From Caballeronia sp. SL2Y3 (GTDB taxonomy: Bacteria > Pseudomonadota > Gammaproteobacteria > Burkholderiales > Burkholderiaceae), in contig NZ_CP084261.1 in assembly GCF_022879575.1 (NCBI RefSeq), positions 930,001-994,000 on the forward strand: 64,000 nucleotides of DNA. The letters are read 5' to 3'. The notes below the pieces were generated by a model, which made no database searches, was not told the origin of the DNA, and saw only the letters and a program-made list of their open reading frames with translations. Below, one piece after another: positions 27,730-37,666 of the stretch (positions are counted from its first letter, which is position 1; each line of letters begins with the position of its first letter). A program made the position numbers and the translations under genes.

Positions 27730-27841
27730 GGGTTCACGGCGGCCCGGGAAGTCTCCGCGCTCCTCGGGCCAGCGAGCGCACCCGGCGGCACCCGTTAGAA
27801 TGAACCGTACTCTCCGCGTTCATGCTTCAAAAGCGCCCTTC

Positions 27842-30145
27842 ATGCAAGTAGCTCCCCTGCCCGACGACGAAAACGAACGCGTACGCGTATTGCGCAGTCT
27901 GCACATTCTGGACACGCCCGCCGAAGAAGCGTTCGATCGCGTCACGCGCGTGCTGGCGCGCGTGCTCGGCGTGCCGATCGCGCTCGTGTCGCTCGTCGAC
28001 GAGCATCGGCAATGGTTCAAGTCGCGCCTCGGACTGGAAGCGTGCGAAACATCGCGTGATGTCTCGTTCTGCTCGCACGCGCTGCACGAAGCGGACATGC
28101 TCGTCGTCGAAGATGCGCGCAACGATCCGCGTTTTGCCGATAACCCGTTCGTCGCGGGTCCGCCGTGCGTGCGGTTTTACGCGGGCGTGCCGCTGCGTTC
28201 GAGCGACGGCCATGCCATCGGCACGCTCTGCGCAATCGATACGGTGCCGCGCGCGCTGTCGCCCGAAGATGCCGCGGTCATGCGCGACCTTGCCGCCATC
28301 GTCGAGCGCGAACTGCTGTCGCGCGAAAGCACGTATTCGGCGCGCGTGCTGCATCACGCGGACACGCAGGCCATTCGCCTCTCGGAAACGCGATTCCGCA
28401 CGATCTTCGAACAGACGCCGATGGGCGCTGCGGTCGTGGCGCCGGATGGGCGCTTCATCGACGTGAATGCGCGCCTCTGCGAAATGCTCGGCTACAGCGC
28501 CGACGAACTCGTGGCGCTGACGTTCCAGCAGATCACGTTCGTCGAAGATCTCGAAAGCGATCTGCAGAATCTGCGTCAACTGCTCGCGGGACACATCCCG
28601 ACCTACGCGATGGAAAAGCGCTATCTGCGCAGCGACGGTTCGCAGCTGTGGGTTCAGCTTCACGTCGCGCTCGTGCGGCAGGCCAATGGCGAGCCGCTCC
28701 ATTTCATCGCGATCGTCGAGGACATCGAGGCGCGCAAGGCGAACGAGCGGCTGCAGCGCGAGCATCGCGCGGCACTGGAAGAGCAAGTGAACGAGCGCAC
28801 GGCCGAACTGCGCGCGACCAACATGCGGCTGCGCGGCGAAGTGGCGCGGCGCGAGACGATCGAAGCGACGCTGCGCACGCAGAACGAGCATCTTCAGGCG
28901 GTCATCGACAATGCGCAGGACGCATATGTCGCGATAGACCGCGAAGGCAATATCACCGAGTGGAACGACGCGGCCGAGCACATGTTCGGCTGGGCCCGGC
29001 ACGAGGTCATGGGCCTGCCGATGACCGAGACCATCGTTCCGCCCGCGTGGCGCGCCGCTCACGACGCGGGCATGCGCCGCTTCATCCGAACCGGCGTGGC
29101 CACGATCCTTTCGAAAGCCACGGAAGTCACCGCGCAGCGCCGCTCGGGAGAGTTCTTTCCGGCCGAACTGCGTATCTCGACCGCCGCGACGCCGGACGGC
29201 GAGACGCTCTTCGCGTTCATCACCGATGTCAGCGAGCGCAAGCGCGTGGAGGCGGAGATCATCGAAAGTCGCGAAGCGATCCAGAAGGTCACGGACAGCA
29301 TGCCGGTGCTGATCGCCTATGTCGACCGGGACCTGCGCTATCAGTTCAACAACGACGGCTACCGGCGGCTGCTCGGGCGCGACACCGCGTCCATGCGCGG
29401 CAAGCCGGTCGAATCGGCGATGCCGGCTGCCATGTATCGAACGCTCACGCCTTCCTTTCGGCGCGCGCTCGCGGGCGAACGGCTGCAACACGACGATGTG
29501 GAGGATCACGAGGCCAGTCCGCGCACGTGGAGCGTATCGCTCGTGCCCGACATGCGCGGACGTGAAGTGATCGGTTTCTACATGATGGCGCAGGACGTGA
29601 CGTCCCGCAGGCAGGCCGAACGCCAGCTACGCGCGCAAGCCATGCGGGACGCGCTCACCGGCCTGCCGAACCGGCGTGCGTTGCTGCTGCACCTCACGCA
29701 GAACATCGCGTCCGACAGCGCCACGCGGCAGGCGCTCGCGGTGTTCTTTCTCGACCTAGACGAGTTCAAGCCGGTGAACGACGCATACGGTCATGAAGCG
29801 GGCGACGAGTTGTTGCGGCTGGTCGGCGCCCGGCTCACGGAGACGGTACGGCATAGCGATTTCACGAGCCGTCTGGCGGGCGACGAGTTCGTGATCGTCA
29901 GTCACGGCGTGGCGGACGAAGCCACCGCGGCGCGCATCGCCGATGCCATTTGCAGCGCCATGAACCGCCCGTTCACGCTCGCAGGTAACGAGGTGAGCAT
30001 CGCGACGAGCGTGGGCGTCGTCGTCTGCAATGCGCGGGCGCGAACGACGCCGGATGCGCTTCTCGCCGCCGCAGACAGCGCCATGTACGAGGCGAAGCGC
30101 GAAGGCAGGAACCGCTACCGGCTGGCGGCGCGCATCGTGGAATAG
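27842..30145 (+). CDS. GAF-PAS diguanylate cyclase (GGDEF)
   Basis: About 767 residues: an N-terminal GAF domain (DENERVRVLRSLHILDTPAEEAFDR to about 170, with FCSHAL), several PAS domains, a coiled-coil linker (EQVNERTAELRATNMRLRGEV) and a GGDEF domain whose active-site loop reads AGDEF (TSRLAGDEFVIVS), a common active variant. No EAL domain. The start is put at ATG 27842, which gives the usual beginning of this GAF family; the in-frame ATG at 27800 sits in a TTAGAATG string that looks like a -10 promoter box. It follows the hybrid kinase by about 110 nt. Confidence 0.87.
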   Translation: MQVAPLPDDENERVRVLRSLHILDTPAEEAFDRVTRVLARVLGVPIALVSLVDEHRQWFKSRLGLEACETSRDVSFCSHALHEADMLVVEDARNDPRFADNPFVAGPPCVRFYAGVPLRSSDGHAIGTLCAIDTVPRALSPEDAAVMRDLAAIVERELLSRESTYSARVLHHADTQAIRLSETRFRTIFEQTPMGAAVVAPDGRFIDVNARLCEMLGYSADELVALTFQQITFVEDLESDLQNLRQLLAGHIPTYAMEKRYLRSDGSQLWVQLHVALVRQANGEPLHFIAIVEDIEARKANERLQREHRAALEEQVNERTAELRATNMRLRGEVARRETIEATLRTQNEHLQAVIDNAQDAYVAIDREGNITEWNDAAEHMFGWARHEVMGLPMTETIVPPAWRAAHDAGMRRFIRTGVATILSKATEVTAQRRSGEFFPAELRISTAATPDGETLFAFITDVSERKRVEAEIIESREAIQKVTDSMPVLIAYVDRDLRYQFNNDGYRRLLGRDTASMRGKPVESAMPAAMYRTLTPSFRRALAGERLQHDDVEDHEASPRTWSVSLVPDMRGREVIGFYMMAQDVTSRRQAERQLRAQAMRDALTGLPNRRALLLHLTQNIASDSATRQALAVFFLDLDEFKPVNDAYGHEAGDELLRLVGARLTETVRHSDFTSRLAGDEFVIVSHGVADEATAARIADAICSAMNRPFTLAGNEVSIATSVGVVVCNARARTTPDALLAAADSAMYEAKREGRNRYRLAARIVE

Positions 30146-30159
30146 CGCGTAAAGGCGCG

Positions 30160-31335
30160 TTAGTTGAGCGAACCGTCCAGCGCCCCGGCGGTCCGGCCGC
30201 GCGTGGCGGCGCCGAACCACGTTTGTCCGACGCGATATTCGGCGATAGCGCCGAGCGCGAGCACGGCCGAGCCGAGTTCGAGCAGATGCGCCGGAGACAT
30301 CGCGCTCGACAGCCACCAGAACGCGAGCAGCGAAGCCATGCGCATGACGAGCATCACGAGATCTCGCGCGACGATCCGGTCGACGAGTTCGCCGCGTATG
30401 TCGAGCGCGCGCTGATTGAGCACATGCTCGCTCGCGTTGAGGAACGGACCCGCCGCCGCGCGAAGGATCGAATGCGCGACGAACAGCGCAGGAAGCCACG
30501 CGCTGAACCCGAGCAGGACGAACGAAATGGCGACGGCGAGGCACGACCAGCCGAGCCAGCCCGCGCGGTTATGCACGCCGCGGCTTTTGCGCGTCATGTA
30601 GAGCGCGACTGCGCCCGCCAGTCCCGCGACGGTGGACACCCAGCCGAGGTCGCTGGCCGAACCGAGCGACATGGCCGCGCCGACCGAGCCCACCGCGCCG
30701 CCGACCCCGAGCAGCCCCGACTCGACGAAGAAGAGCGGCAAACACGCGCGAAACTCCGGTTGCGCGATGACGCCGAGCGGGTTCGTCGCGGGGACCATCG
30801 GCGCTTCGGACACGTGACGCCCGAGCGCCAGACCGGCGATGACGCACACGACGCCATACGCCACGTACAGCACGTGACTGCTGTTGTCCGTCTTCGCGAG
30901 GCAGAGCGTGGCAATGAGCGTCGCGATGATGCCGCCCGCGACGGCGAGCGCGCCGGAGCGCGAGGCGTAGCTATCGCGTTCGGTGTCGGTCAGCACGCTC
31001 ATTTCGAGCCAGTAACGCGCGCTCCAGGTGAGTCCGAGAAAGAAGCCGTACACGGCCGCCATCACCGGAATGGAGTCGCCGCCACAGAGAAGCAGCGCGC
31101 CGGGCACGAGAAAACTGAGGCGCATCAGCCGCCGCCCGGTGAGTCCCAGGCGCGGGCCGAGCAAATAGACGAAGAGCGCTGCGCCGCTCGCGTCGCACAG
31201 CATATAGGCGGTAAAACGAAACATGGCGTCGGTGTCATCGACACCGACGACGAAATAGCCGATAAATCCGGCCAGCGTCCCGATTGCTCCTTGCAGGGAG
31301 ACAAAAAGGAGCATTTCCTGCTCGTGCTTCGACAT
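30160..31335 (-). CDS. Polytopic membrane transporter, MFS-like, unclassified
   Basis: A 391-residue, very hydrophobic protein with about 10-12 predicted helices (for example IGTLAGFIGYFVVGVDD, LMRLSFLVPGALLLCGG, GALAVAGGIIATLIATLCL). Charged motifs between helices 2 and 3 (GPRLGLTGRRLMRLS) recall the MFS loop motif. The substrate is unknown. ATG 31335 lacks a clear ribosome-binding site. Convergent with the GGDEF gene (14-nt gap). A 266-nt AT-richer gap separates it from glf upstream. Confidence 0.7.
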   Translation of the reverse strand: MSKHEQEMLLFVSLQGAIGTLAGFIGYFVVGVDDTDAMFRFTAYMLCDASGAALFVYLLGPRLGLTGRRLMRLSFLVPGALLLCGGDSIPVMAAVYGFFLGLTWSARYWLEMSVLTDTERDSYASRSGALAVAGGIIATLIATLCLAKTDNSSHVLYVAYGVVCVIAGLALGRHVSEAPMVPATNPLGVIAQPEFRACLPLFFVESGLLGVGGAVGSVGAAMSLGSASDLGWVSTVAGLAGAVALYMTRKSRGVHNRAGWLGWSCLAVAISFVLLGFSAWLPALFVAHSILRAAAGPFLNASEHVLNQRALDIRGELVDRIVARDLVMLVMRMASLLAFWWLSSAMSPAHLLELGSAVLALGAIAEYRVGQTWFGAATRGRTAGALDGSLN

Positions 31336-31601
31336 GGTCTTGCGTTGGATGATCGATGTCCGGCACCGCGCATTGCAGTGTCGAACTGGCACCGGGCCAG
31401 ACAGTGATGCTCGGTGCATCGTCGCTGTTCGAGGCGACGATTCGATCGTCCTCGGTAAGGAATGCCGATTTCACTTCCATCGCGATGGCCATACCCGGAA
31501 ATTCCATCGCGGCGAAAGTGTAGAGTTAATCGACCCTTACCTGCAAGACACGACAAACCTAAAAACCACGGTAAAACATACCTTCCCTGGAGTCGCAAGA
31601 A

Positions 31602-32825
31602 TCAGACGGTAGCCACCTCGGCGCGACTCTTGAATCCCTCTGTCGCCGCCATGCGCTCGACGAGGCTCAACGCCTGAGCCACCACTTGATCCATGTTGTA
31701 GTAGCGGTAGCTTCCGAGCCGGCCCGCAAAGACGACTTCGGGATGCGCCTCCGCGAGCGCCTCGTAGCGTTTGAACAACTCCGCATTCGCGGGACGCGGA
31801 ATCGGGTAATAAGGGTCGCCTTCGTCGCTCGGATACTCGTACGTGATGCTCGTCTTCGAATGCTGTTGGCCCGTCAGATACTTGTACTCCGTGATGCGCG
31901 TGAAGGGCACTTTCTCGGCCGGGTAATTCACCACGGCAAGCGACTGAAAGTGCTCCTGATCCAGCGTTTCGTGCCGGAATGCGAGCGAGCGATAAGGCAG
32001 TTTCCCGAGACAGTGATCGAAGTACTCGTCAATCGGGCCGGTATAAACGAGCTTGCGATAAGTCACCTCTTCGCGAACCTCGCGATAGTCGGTATTGAGC
32101 ATGACCTTGATATTCGGATGCGCCAGCATCTTCTGGAACATGCGTGTATATCCTTCGAGCGGCATGCACTGATACTCGTCGTTGAAGTAGCCGTCGTCGG
32201 CCGTCGTGCGCACCGGCACCCGCGAAGTCACCGAGCGATCCAGTTCCGACGGGTCCATGCCCCATTGCTTGCGGGTGTATCCGCGAAAGAACTTCTCGTA
32301 CAGTTCCCGCCCGATCTTGCTCACGACGACATCTTCAGATGTCCTTATTTCTGCAAGAGGCTCGGCGCGCGCCGCGAGAAACGCTTCCGCCTGCTGCGGC
32401 GAAAGGTCGAGCGAATAGAGGCCATTGAGCGTAGTCAGATTGATCGGCACCGGCACGAGCATGCCGTCGACGGATGCGAGCACGCGATGCCGGTACGGTC
32501 GCCATGCCGTGAAACGCGACAGATAGTCCAATACGCGCCGCGCGTTCGTGTGAAAGATATGCGGCCCGTAACGGTGAATCAAAATGCCGTCCGCGTTGTA
32601 TTCGTCATAGGCATTACCTGCAATATGCGGGCGCCGGTCGATGAGCAGAACGCGCTGGCCGTACTCGCTCGCGAGCCTCTCGGCCATCACGCTACCCGCG
32701 AAACCCGCGCCGACGATCAGATAATCGAAGCCTTTGCGTTGCTGTGGGCGCGCATCGGGCTGTGACGGATGATCGCTCGAGCCGGAATTGGAAGATCCGT
32801 TTGCTGTCGTTTCTACGATGCGCAT
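31602..32825 (-). CDS. glf: UDP-galactopyranose mutase
   Basis: A 407-residue flavoenzyme that converts UDP-Galp to UDP-Galf for galactofuranose-containing glycans. The FAD-binding start YLIVGAGFAGSVMAERLAS is at about 34-52, and RYGPHIFHTNARRVLDYLSRF and FFRGYTRKQWGMDP are Glf signatures; the paired substrate Arg sites are expected in ITEYKY and GRLGSYRYYNMD. It carries a disordered 30-residue Ser/Pro-rich extension. ATG 32825 follows GAGGTG closely and overlaps the glycosyltransferase stop by 13 nt, so the two are co-translated. Confidence 0.95.
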   Translation of the reverse strand: MRIVETTANGSSNSGSSDHPSQPDARPQQRKGFDYLIVGAGFAGSVMAERLASEYGQRVLLIDRRPHIAGNAYDEYNADGILIHRYGPHIFHTNARRVLDYLSRFTAWRPYRHRVLASVDGMLVPVPINLTTLNGLYSLDLSPQQAEAFLAARAEPLAEIRTSEDVVVSKIGRELYEKFFRGYTRKQWGMDPSELDRSVTSRVPVRTTADDGYFNDEYQCMPLEGYTRMFQKMLAHPNIKVMLNTDYREVREEVTYRKLVYTGPIDEYFDHCLGKLPYRSLAFRHETLDQEHFQSLAVVNYPAEKVPFTRITEYKYLTGQQHSKTSITYEYPSDEGDPYYPIPRPANAELFKRYEALAEAHPEVVFAGRLGSYRYYNMDQVVAQALSLVERMAATEGFKSRAEVATV

Positions 32826-34075
32826 TTTTTCACCTCGGCGAGCATTGCGGCACACGTGTTGTCCCACGAAGTTCCGGCCAGCACCGCTTCGACGCGGCCG
32901 ATGAATGCTGCGCGGTCCCGTCCGTCCTCGAGCGCGTTTTCGATGGCACGCTCGAACGAAACCGCATCGCCGGCGATGCGGACCACGCCGCTCTCGCCAT
33001 AGCGCGACACCACATCGGCAATGGGCGTCGATACCACGGGGCGGCCTGCCGCGAGATATTCGGGCGTCTTCGTCGGGCTGATAAAGCGCGTCGCCTCGTT
33101 GATGGCGAAAGGCATCAGCGCGACGTCCCAGCCGGCGAGATAGCGCGGCAGATCGTCGTAGGACTTCTGGCCGAGATAATGAATGTTCGGTGCATGCGGC
33201 AGATCAGCGGGCCCGATCTTCGCCACGGGGCCGAGCATGACGAACTGCCAGTCCGGCCTCGCGGCGGCGACCGCGCCGATCAGCGCGGCGTCGAAGCGCT
33301 CGTCGAGCACGCCGTAGAAGCCGAGACGCGGGCGCGGTATCGGCGTCTGGTCGTCAGGCTCCGACAGCGGCTCGCGCGCCTTCGCGAAGTGCGCGACATC
33401 GACACTGCTCGGAAACGCATGCACGTTATGGTGAAAACGCCGCTTCGACTCGTAGAGGCTCTGGCCGCCCGTGAAGACGACATCCGCGTGGCGGATGAGC
33501 CGCGTTTCGCGCTCCTTGAGTTGCGGCGGCGCGTTCTTGAAAGCGGAAAGCTCGTCCATGCAGTCATACACGACGAGCCTTGCATCCAGATGATCGGTAA
33601 AAGCGAGCGTCATCGGCGAGTAGTACCAGAGACCGAGATCCCATGTGCGCGTGTCCGCCAGATACGCGTCGAGCAGCGCGCGTTGGGCGCTCTCGTCCTC
33701 TTCCTGCGTGAAGCCGGAAGGAAGGCAGGGCGTCAGCACTCGAATGCCTTCATTAGTAGTACGAACGTCCAGCGAAGGCGCATCATTGCCCGTTCGTCGA
33801 GGCTCTTCGAAGAAGAGCACTTCCGCCTGCTTCGCGATGCGCGAGAGCAAGTGCTGCGGTCGCTGATACACGAAGTTCCAGCGAAGGTGCGAGAGGCATA
33901 GGAACGTCCGCGGCAGGCCCGAGCGCGCGATGGAGATGTGCGGGCGAGCGTGCGTCGACGGACTGTCTGCGGACCCGGCCGCGGTGGCGGCTGCGGGTTG
34001 TGATCGGGCTTGGGTCTCGCGCAAGGGAGTGCCTCCGGAAGTCACTGGCGGGCGGAAGTCCGCCCGGACATTCAT
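32813..34075 (-). CDS. Glycosyltransferase, GT4-like
   Basis: A 420-residue GT-B protein. After a disordered N-terminus it begins FLCLSHLRWNFVYQRPQHLLSRIAKQAEVLFFEEP (about 58-92), typical of a group-1 subfamily found with UDP-galactopyranose mutase. The C-terminal nucleotide-binding region has SPTKTPEYLAAGRPVVSTPIADV (about 335-357), where the conserved Glu contacts the donor sugar. It overlaps glf downstream and may transfer galactofuranose or galactose onto a surface glycan; donor and acceptor are inference from this context. Confidence 0.88.
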   Translation of the reverse strand: MNVRADFRPPVTSGGTPLRETQARSQPAAATAAGSADSPSTHARPHISIARSGLPRTFLCLSHLRWNFVYQRPQHLLSRIAKQAEVLFFEEPRRTGNDAPSLDVRTTNEGIRVLTPCLPSGFTQEEDESAQRALLDAYLADTRTWDLGLWYYSPMTLAFTDHLDARLVVYDCMDELSAFKNAPPQLKERETRLIRHADVVFTGGQSLYESKRRFHHNVHAFPSSVDVAHFAKAREPLSEPDDQTPIPRPRLGFYGVLDERFDAALIGAVAAARPDWQFVMLGPVAKIGPADLPHAPNIHYLGQKSYDDLPRYLAGWDVALMPFAINEATRFISPTKTPEYLAAGRPVVSTPIADVVSRYGESGVVRIAGDAVSFERAIENALEDGRDRAAFIGRVEAVLAGTSWDNTCAAMLAEVKKCAS

Positions 34076-34346
34076 CGATTGCGTCGGTGAGTCCGAAGCT
34101 CGGCTGCTTTCGCCTCGCGTTGAAGCCGGGTGACGCTACGCATCGCGCACGCGGCGGCCCGCACGCAGAGTCCGGCAAGGCACTCATGCGCGGTGTCGTC
34201 GCGCTTGCTGACAAATCTGCGACATAAGCGGCAATCGTTGTTCCAGCGCGAGCGTGCTCGGGGCAAACACTGATCGCGCGGGGCGACGGCATAGCGAGTG
34301 CTTGAGTGCGTCGTGGACACGCTCTCACGTCGTACTAATTTTCGGG

Positions 34347-36569
34347 ATGCTGGATATGGATGATCGGATGGTGCTGTGGGGGGGACTGGAATGCACGGTC
34401 AACCGGGTGCGGGACACCTTCTTCAGCCAATTGGACCGTAACGGTCACGCGACGCGGGAGGACGATCTTCAGCGCTTCGCCTCGCTCGGCATACGGGCGC
34501 TGCGCTATCCGGTGCTGTGGGAAAGAACGGCCCCGTCGAGTATCGACGAAGCCGACTGGTCATGGCTCGATGCGCGCTTGCCCACGCTTCGCGCATTGGG
34601 CGTCGAGCCGATAGCGGGCCTCCTGCATCACGGAAGCGGGCCGCTGCCCGGCGGATTGCTCGACCCGCACTTTGCGCAAAGGCTCGCGGAATTCGCACGA
34701 GCGGTCGCTGAGCGTTATCCGTGGCTTTCGTACTACACGCCGGTCAACGAGCCGAACACCACCGCGCGATTCAGCGGGCTTTACGGCGTGTGGCATCCGC
34801 ACGGCACGAGTGACCGGACGTATCTCGAAGCGCTGATCAATCAATGCAAGGCGACGGTGCATGCGATGCGCGAAGTGCGCAAGGTCAACCCGCACGCGAA
34901 GCTCGTGCAAACCGACGATCTAGGCAAGACGCAAGGCACGCCGGCCATGGCCGGGCTCGTCAACTTTTACAACGAGCGGCGCTGGCTTTCGTGGGATCTG
35001 CTGTGCGGAAAGGTGACGCCGGAGCATGCGCTGTGGCGATACTTCGTGGATGCGGGCGTGGCGGAAGAAGATGTTCTATGGTTCGTCGACAATCCGTGTC
35101 CGCCCGATATCGTCGGCATCAACTACTACATCACGAGCGAACGCTGGCTCGATCACCGGACGCATCAGTATCCGCAAGCGTACCGGTGCGAATGGTACGG
35201 CCAGCGCCTCGCCGACATCGAAGCGGCGCGCGCCCTCGCGCATCCGCCGCAGGGCATAAAGACCGTGATCGACGAAGCGTGGCAGCGGTATCGCCTGCCG
35301 CTCGCGGTCACGGAAGCGCACATCGACTCGACGCGTCAGGACCAGTTGCGCTGGCTGCATGAAATCTGGACCGCCGCGAGCGAAGCACGCGAACAAGGCG
35401 CTGACGTGCGCGCCGTGACGGTGTGGGCGCTGCTCGGCTCGTACGACTGGAACTGCCTCGTCACGGAAGAGCGCGGCTACTACGAATCCGGCGCATTCGA
35501 CGTGCGCGGACACGAGCCGCGCGAAACAGCCGTTGCCGCGCTGATGCGCGATCTCGCGGCGGGCCGTCCGCACGACCATCCCGTTCTGCATGGCACGGGA
35601 TGGTGGCGCCGACCGGGACGCTTTCTCTGCGAGCCGGTCGTGCTGGACGCATCGGGCACACTGGCCGCACCGGCGCGTCAAAGTCATCTGACGCACTCAC
35701 CTGCTCCGATTCTCATCGTCGGCGACGGCGCGCTGGCGCAACTTTTCGCAACCACCTGCGCACATCGCGACTTGCGGTACGCCGCCGTGTCGGCGGACGA
35801 CGTGCTCGGCAACGATGCGATCGGCACGTTCGAGCCGTGGGCCGTCGTCAATGCAATCGATCCTCCGGATGCCGATGAAGCCGGGCGCAGTACGAGCGAT
35901 CGCCTTCGCACGATGACGACGACAGCCGCCGCGCTGGCCGACGCTTGCGCCGCAGCGGGAATCGAATATCTCGTCTTCTCGTCGGATCGCGTGTTCGACG
36001 GCCGCGCGACGCAGCCGTATGTCGAAACCGACGAGGTGAGCCCGCTCGATCGTCTCGGCCGTCGCATGGTCGAGACCGAACGGGAGGTGTTGAGGCGTTT
36101 TCCGGAGGCGCTCGTTGTTCGCACGGGTCCTGTCTTCGGTCTATGGGACAGCGAAGACTTTCTCGCCCCGACTTTGCACGCCCTCGCTCAAGACCGCGCG
36201 TTCGTCGCCGCAAAGGATGTGACGATATCGCCGACCTATGCGCCCGACCTCGTGCACGCGTGCCTCGATTTGTTGATCGACCGCGAGTCGGGCATCGTGC
36301 ATCTGAGCAGCCGCGGCGCCCTGACGTGCTTCGATTTCGCGGTTCAGGCGGTCAGCCTCGCCGGTCTCGATACGAGTCTCATCGAGGCGCGCAACGTCGA
36401 GTCGATGCGTCCGCGCGCGCCGCAGCCACGCTATCGCGCGCTTGCGAGCCGAAGGGCGGCCGTGTTGCCGACGCTTCAGGATGCACTGCGACGCTGCATC
36501 GAGCATTGGCAGGCGCAAGTGTGCGAGCGCGAGCCGGGGCTCGCCATGCAGACGAGAAGCGACGCATAG
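34347..36569 (+). CDS. GH1-like glycosidase fused to degenerate RmlD-type reductase
   Basis: A 740-residue fusion. Residues about 10-430 are a GH1-like TIM barrel with the acid/base Glu in YYTPVNEPNTTARFSG and the likely nucleophile in LAVTEAHIDS. Residues about 450-730 are an RmlD/SDR domain (APILIVGDGALAQLFA, YLVFSSDRVFDG), but the catalytic YxxxK of dTDP-4-dehydrorhamnose reductase is replaced (DRLGRRMVE: Leu and Met at the Tyr and Lys positions). The N-terminal start is uncertain between ATG 34347 and 34356. No signal peptide. Divergent from the glycosyltransferase-glf operon with a 271-nt spacer, so probably part of the same glycan locus. Confidence 0.85.
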   Translation: MLDMDDRMVLWGGLECTVNRVRDTFFSQLDRNGHATREDDLQRFASLGIRALRYPVLWERTAPSSIDEADWSWLDARLPTLRALGVEPIAGLLHHGSGPLPGGLLDPHFAQRLAEFARAVAERYPWLSYYTPVNEPNTTARFSGLYGVWHPHGTSDRTYLEALINQCKATVHAMREVRKVNPHAKLVQTDDLGKTQGTPAMAGLVNFYNERRWLSWDLLCGKVTPEHALWRYFVDAGVAEEDVLWFVDNPCPPDIVGINYYITSERWLDHRTHQYPQAYRCEWYGQRLADIEAARALAHPPQGIKTVIDEAWQRYRLPLAVTEAHIDSTRQDQLRWLHEIWTAASEAREQGADVRAVTVWALLGSYDWNCLVTEERGYYESGAFDVRGHEPRETAVAALMRDLAAGRPHDHPVLHGTGWWRRPGRFLCEPVVLDASGTLAAPARQSHLTHSPAPILIVGDGALAQLFATTCAHRDLRYAAVSADDVLGNDAIGTFEPWAVVNAIDPPDADEAGRSTSDRLRTMTTTAAALADACAAAGIEYLVFSSDRVFDGRATQPYVETDEVSPLDRLGRRMVETEREVLRRFPEALVVRTGPVFGLWDSEDFLAPTLHALAQDRAFVAAKDVTISPTYAPDLVHACLDLLIDRESGIVHLSSRGALTCFDFAVQAVSLAGLDTSLIEARNVESMRPRAPQPRYRALASRRAAVLPTLQDALRRCIEHWQAQVCEREPGLAMQTRSDA

Positions 36570-36578
36570 CGGTGCAGG

Positions 36579-37529
36579 TCAACGCGAGTGCTGCGAGGCG
36601 ATCGCGAGCAGGATGCCGACGAACTCGTCCATCGCTTGCGAAGTCGTCTCGTCTTTTCGCGTGATGACGCTGTAGTTCGACATGGTGCGCCGTATCGGCA
36701 CATTGAGATAACCGAGCAGGCCGTGCTTCACGTACTTGTCCATCGCGGCCTGCGGCTGAAGCGAAATCATGTCGGTGGCTTGCAGCAACTCCAGCGTCGA
36801 AAAAATGGAAGGCGTTTCCACGATGCCCACCGGCGCGACCATGCCGGCCGCCGCGAACGTCTCTTCGAATAGCTGCCGCATGGCCGTGCCTTGCGGATAC
36901 AGAATCCACGGCCATTGCCCGAGGCTCGTCATCTCCACGCGCCGCTCTTTCAACAACGGATGATGCTGCCCGACCACCGCGCGCACCGGTTCCGCCAATA
37001 GGTCCACGACATTGAACAGTGCTTCGTGCCGCGCTTCGGTCGGGCGTCCGACCATGACATCGATGCGCCTTTCTTCGAGCCATGCCGCGAGTTGATCGCT
37101 GCTCTGCTCCACCAGCTTGATGATGAGCCGCGGGCGTCGGCGCTGTATCTCCTTGATTGCGGCGGTGACCAGTTGCGCGGCCGAAGCGGGAATGAACCCG
37201 ATCGTAAGGTGGCCATAACCGCCGTTCTTCAACGTCGCGAACTCGCCCGAAAACTTGCCGAGGTTCGAGAGCGTCGTGCTGGCGTAGCGCACTGAGAGGG
37301 CCCCGAGATCGGTCGGCCGCATTTCGCGCGGCAGGCGTTCGAAGAGCGGCGCATCGAACATCGCTTCCAGGTCGCTCAGGATCTTCGTCGCGGCCGGTTG
37401 CGTGATGTGCATCTGTTCGGCCGCGATGCGCAGATTGCGCGTACGCCCCAGCAGTTCGAGCAACTGGAGATGCCTGAAGCGCAGCTTCGTCAGCACCTGC
37501 GCAGCGGAGAGCGTGGAATCTTGCGACAT
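36579..37529 (-). CDS. LysR-family regulator (GbpR/CbbR-like subclass)
   Basis: A 316-residue LysR protein with helix-turn-helix LLELLGRTRNLRIAAEQMHITQPAATKILSDLEAMFDAPLFER (about 22-64) and a typical effector domain (HLTIGFIPASAAQLVTAAI). The ITQPAATK recognition helix matches the GbpR subclass that responds to sugars or sugar acids. It is divergent from the Ldh-family dehydrogenase (137-nt spacer), whose gene it probably controls. Convergent with the GH1 fusion gene, 9 nt apart. Confidence 0.92.
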   Translation of the reverse strand: MSQDSTLSAAQVLTKLRFRHLQLLELLGRTRNLRIAAEQMHITQPAATKILSDLEAMFDAPLFERLPREMRPTDLGALSVRYASTTLSNLGKFSGEFATLKNGGYGHLTIGFIPASAAQLVTAAIKEIQRRRPRLIIKLVEQSSDQLAAWLEERRIDVMVGRPTEARHEALFNVVDLLAEPVRAVVGQHHPLLKERRVEMTSLGQWPWILYPQGTAMRQLFEETFAAAGMVAPVGIVETPSIFSTLELLQATDMISLQPQAAMDKYVKHGLLGYLNVPIRRTMSNYSVITRKDETTSQAMDEFVGILLAIASQHSR

Positions 37530-37666
37530 AGGGTAAACGTGCGCCGACTCATAACCGAATGGAATTGATTCTACTCAATTCGCGATTGGACGCTTATCGA
37601 AAGCGCATCGGAAAATTTAAGGCTCTGCGCAGTGCATGAACTCTTACCCTGACCGAACCCATCACG

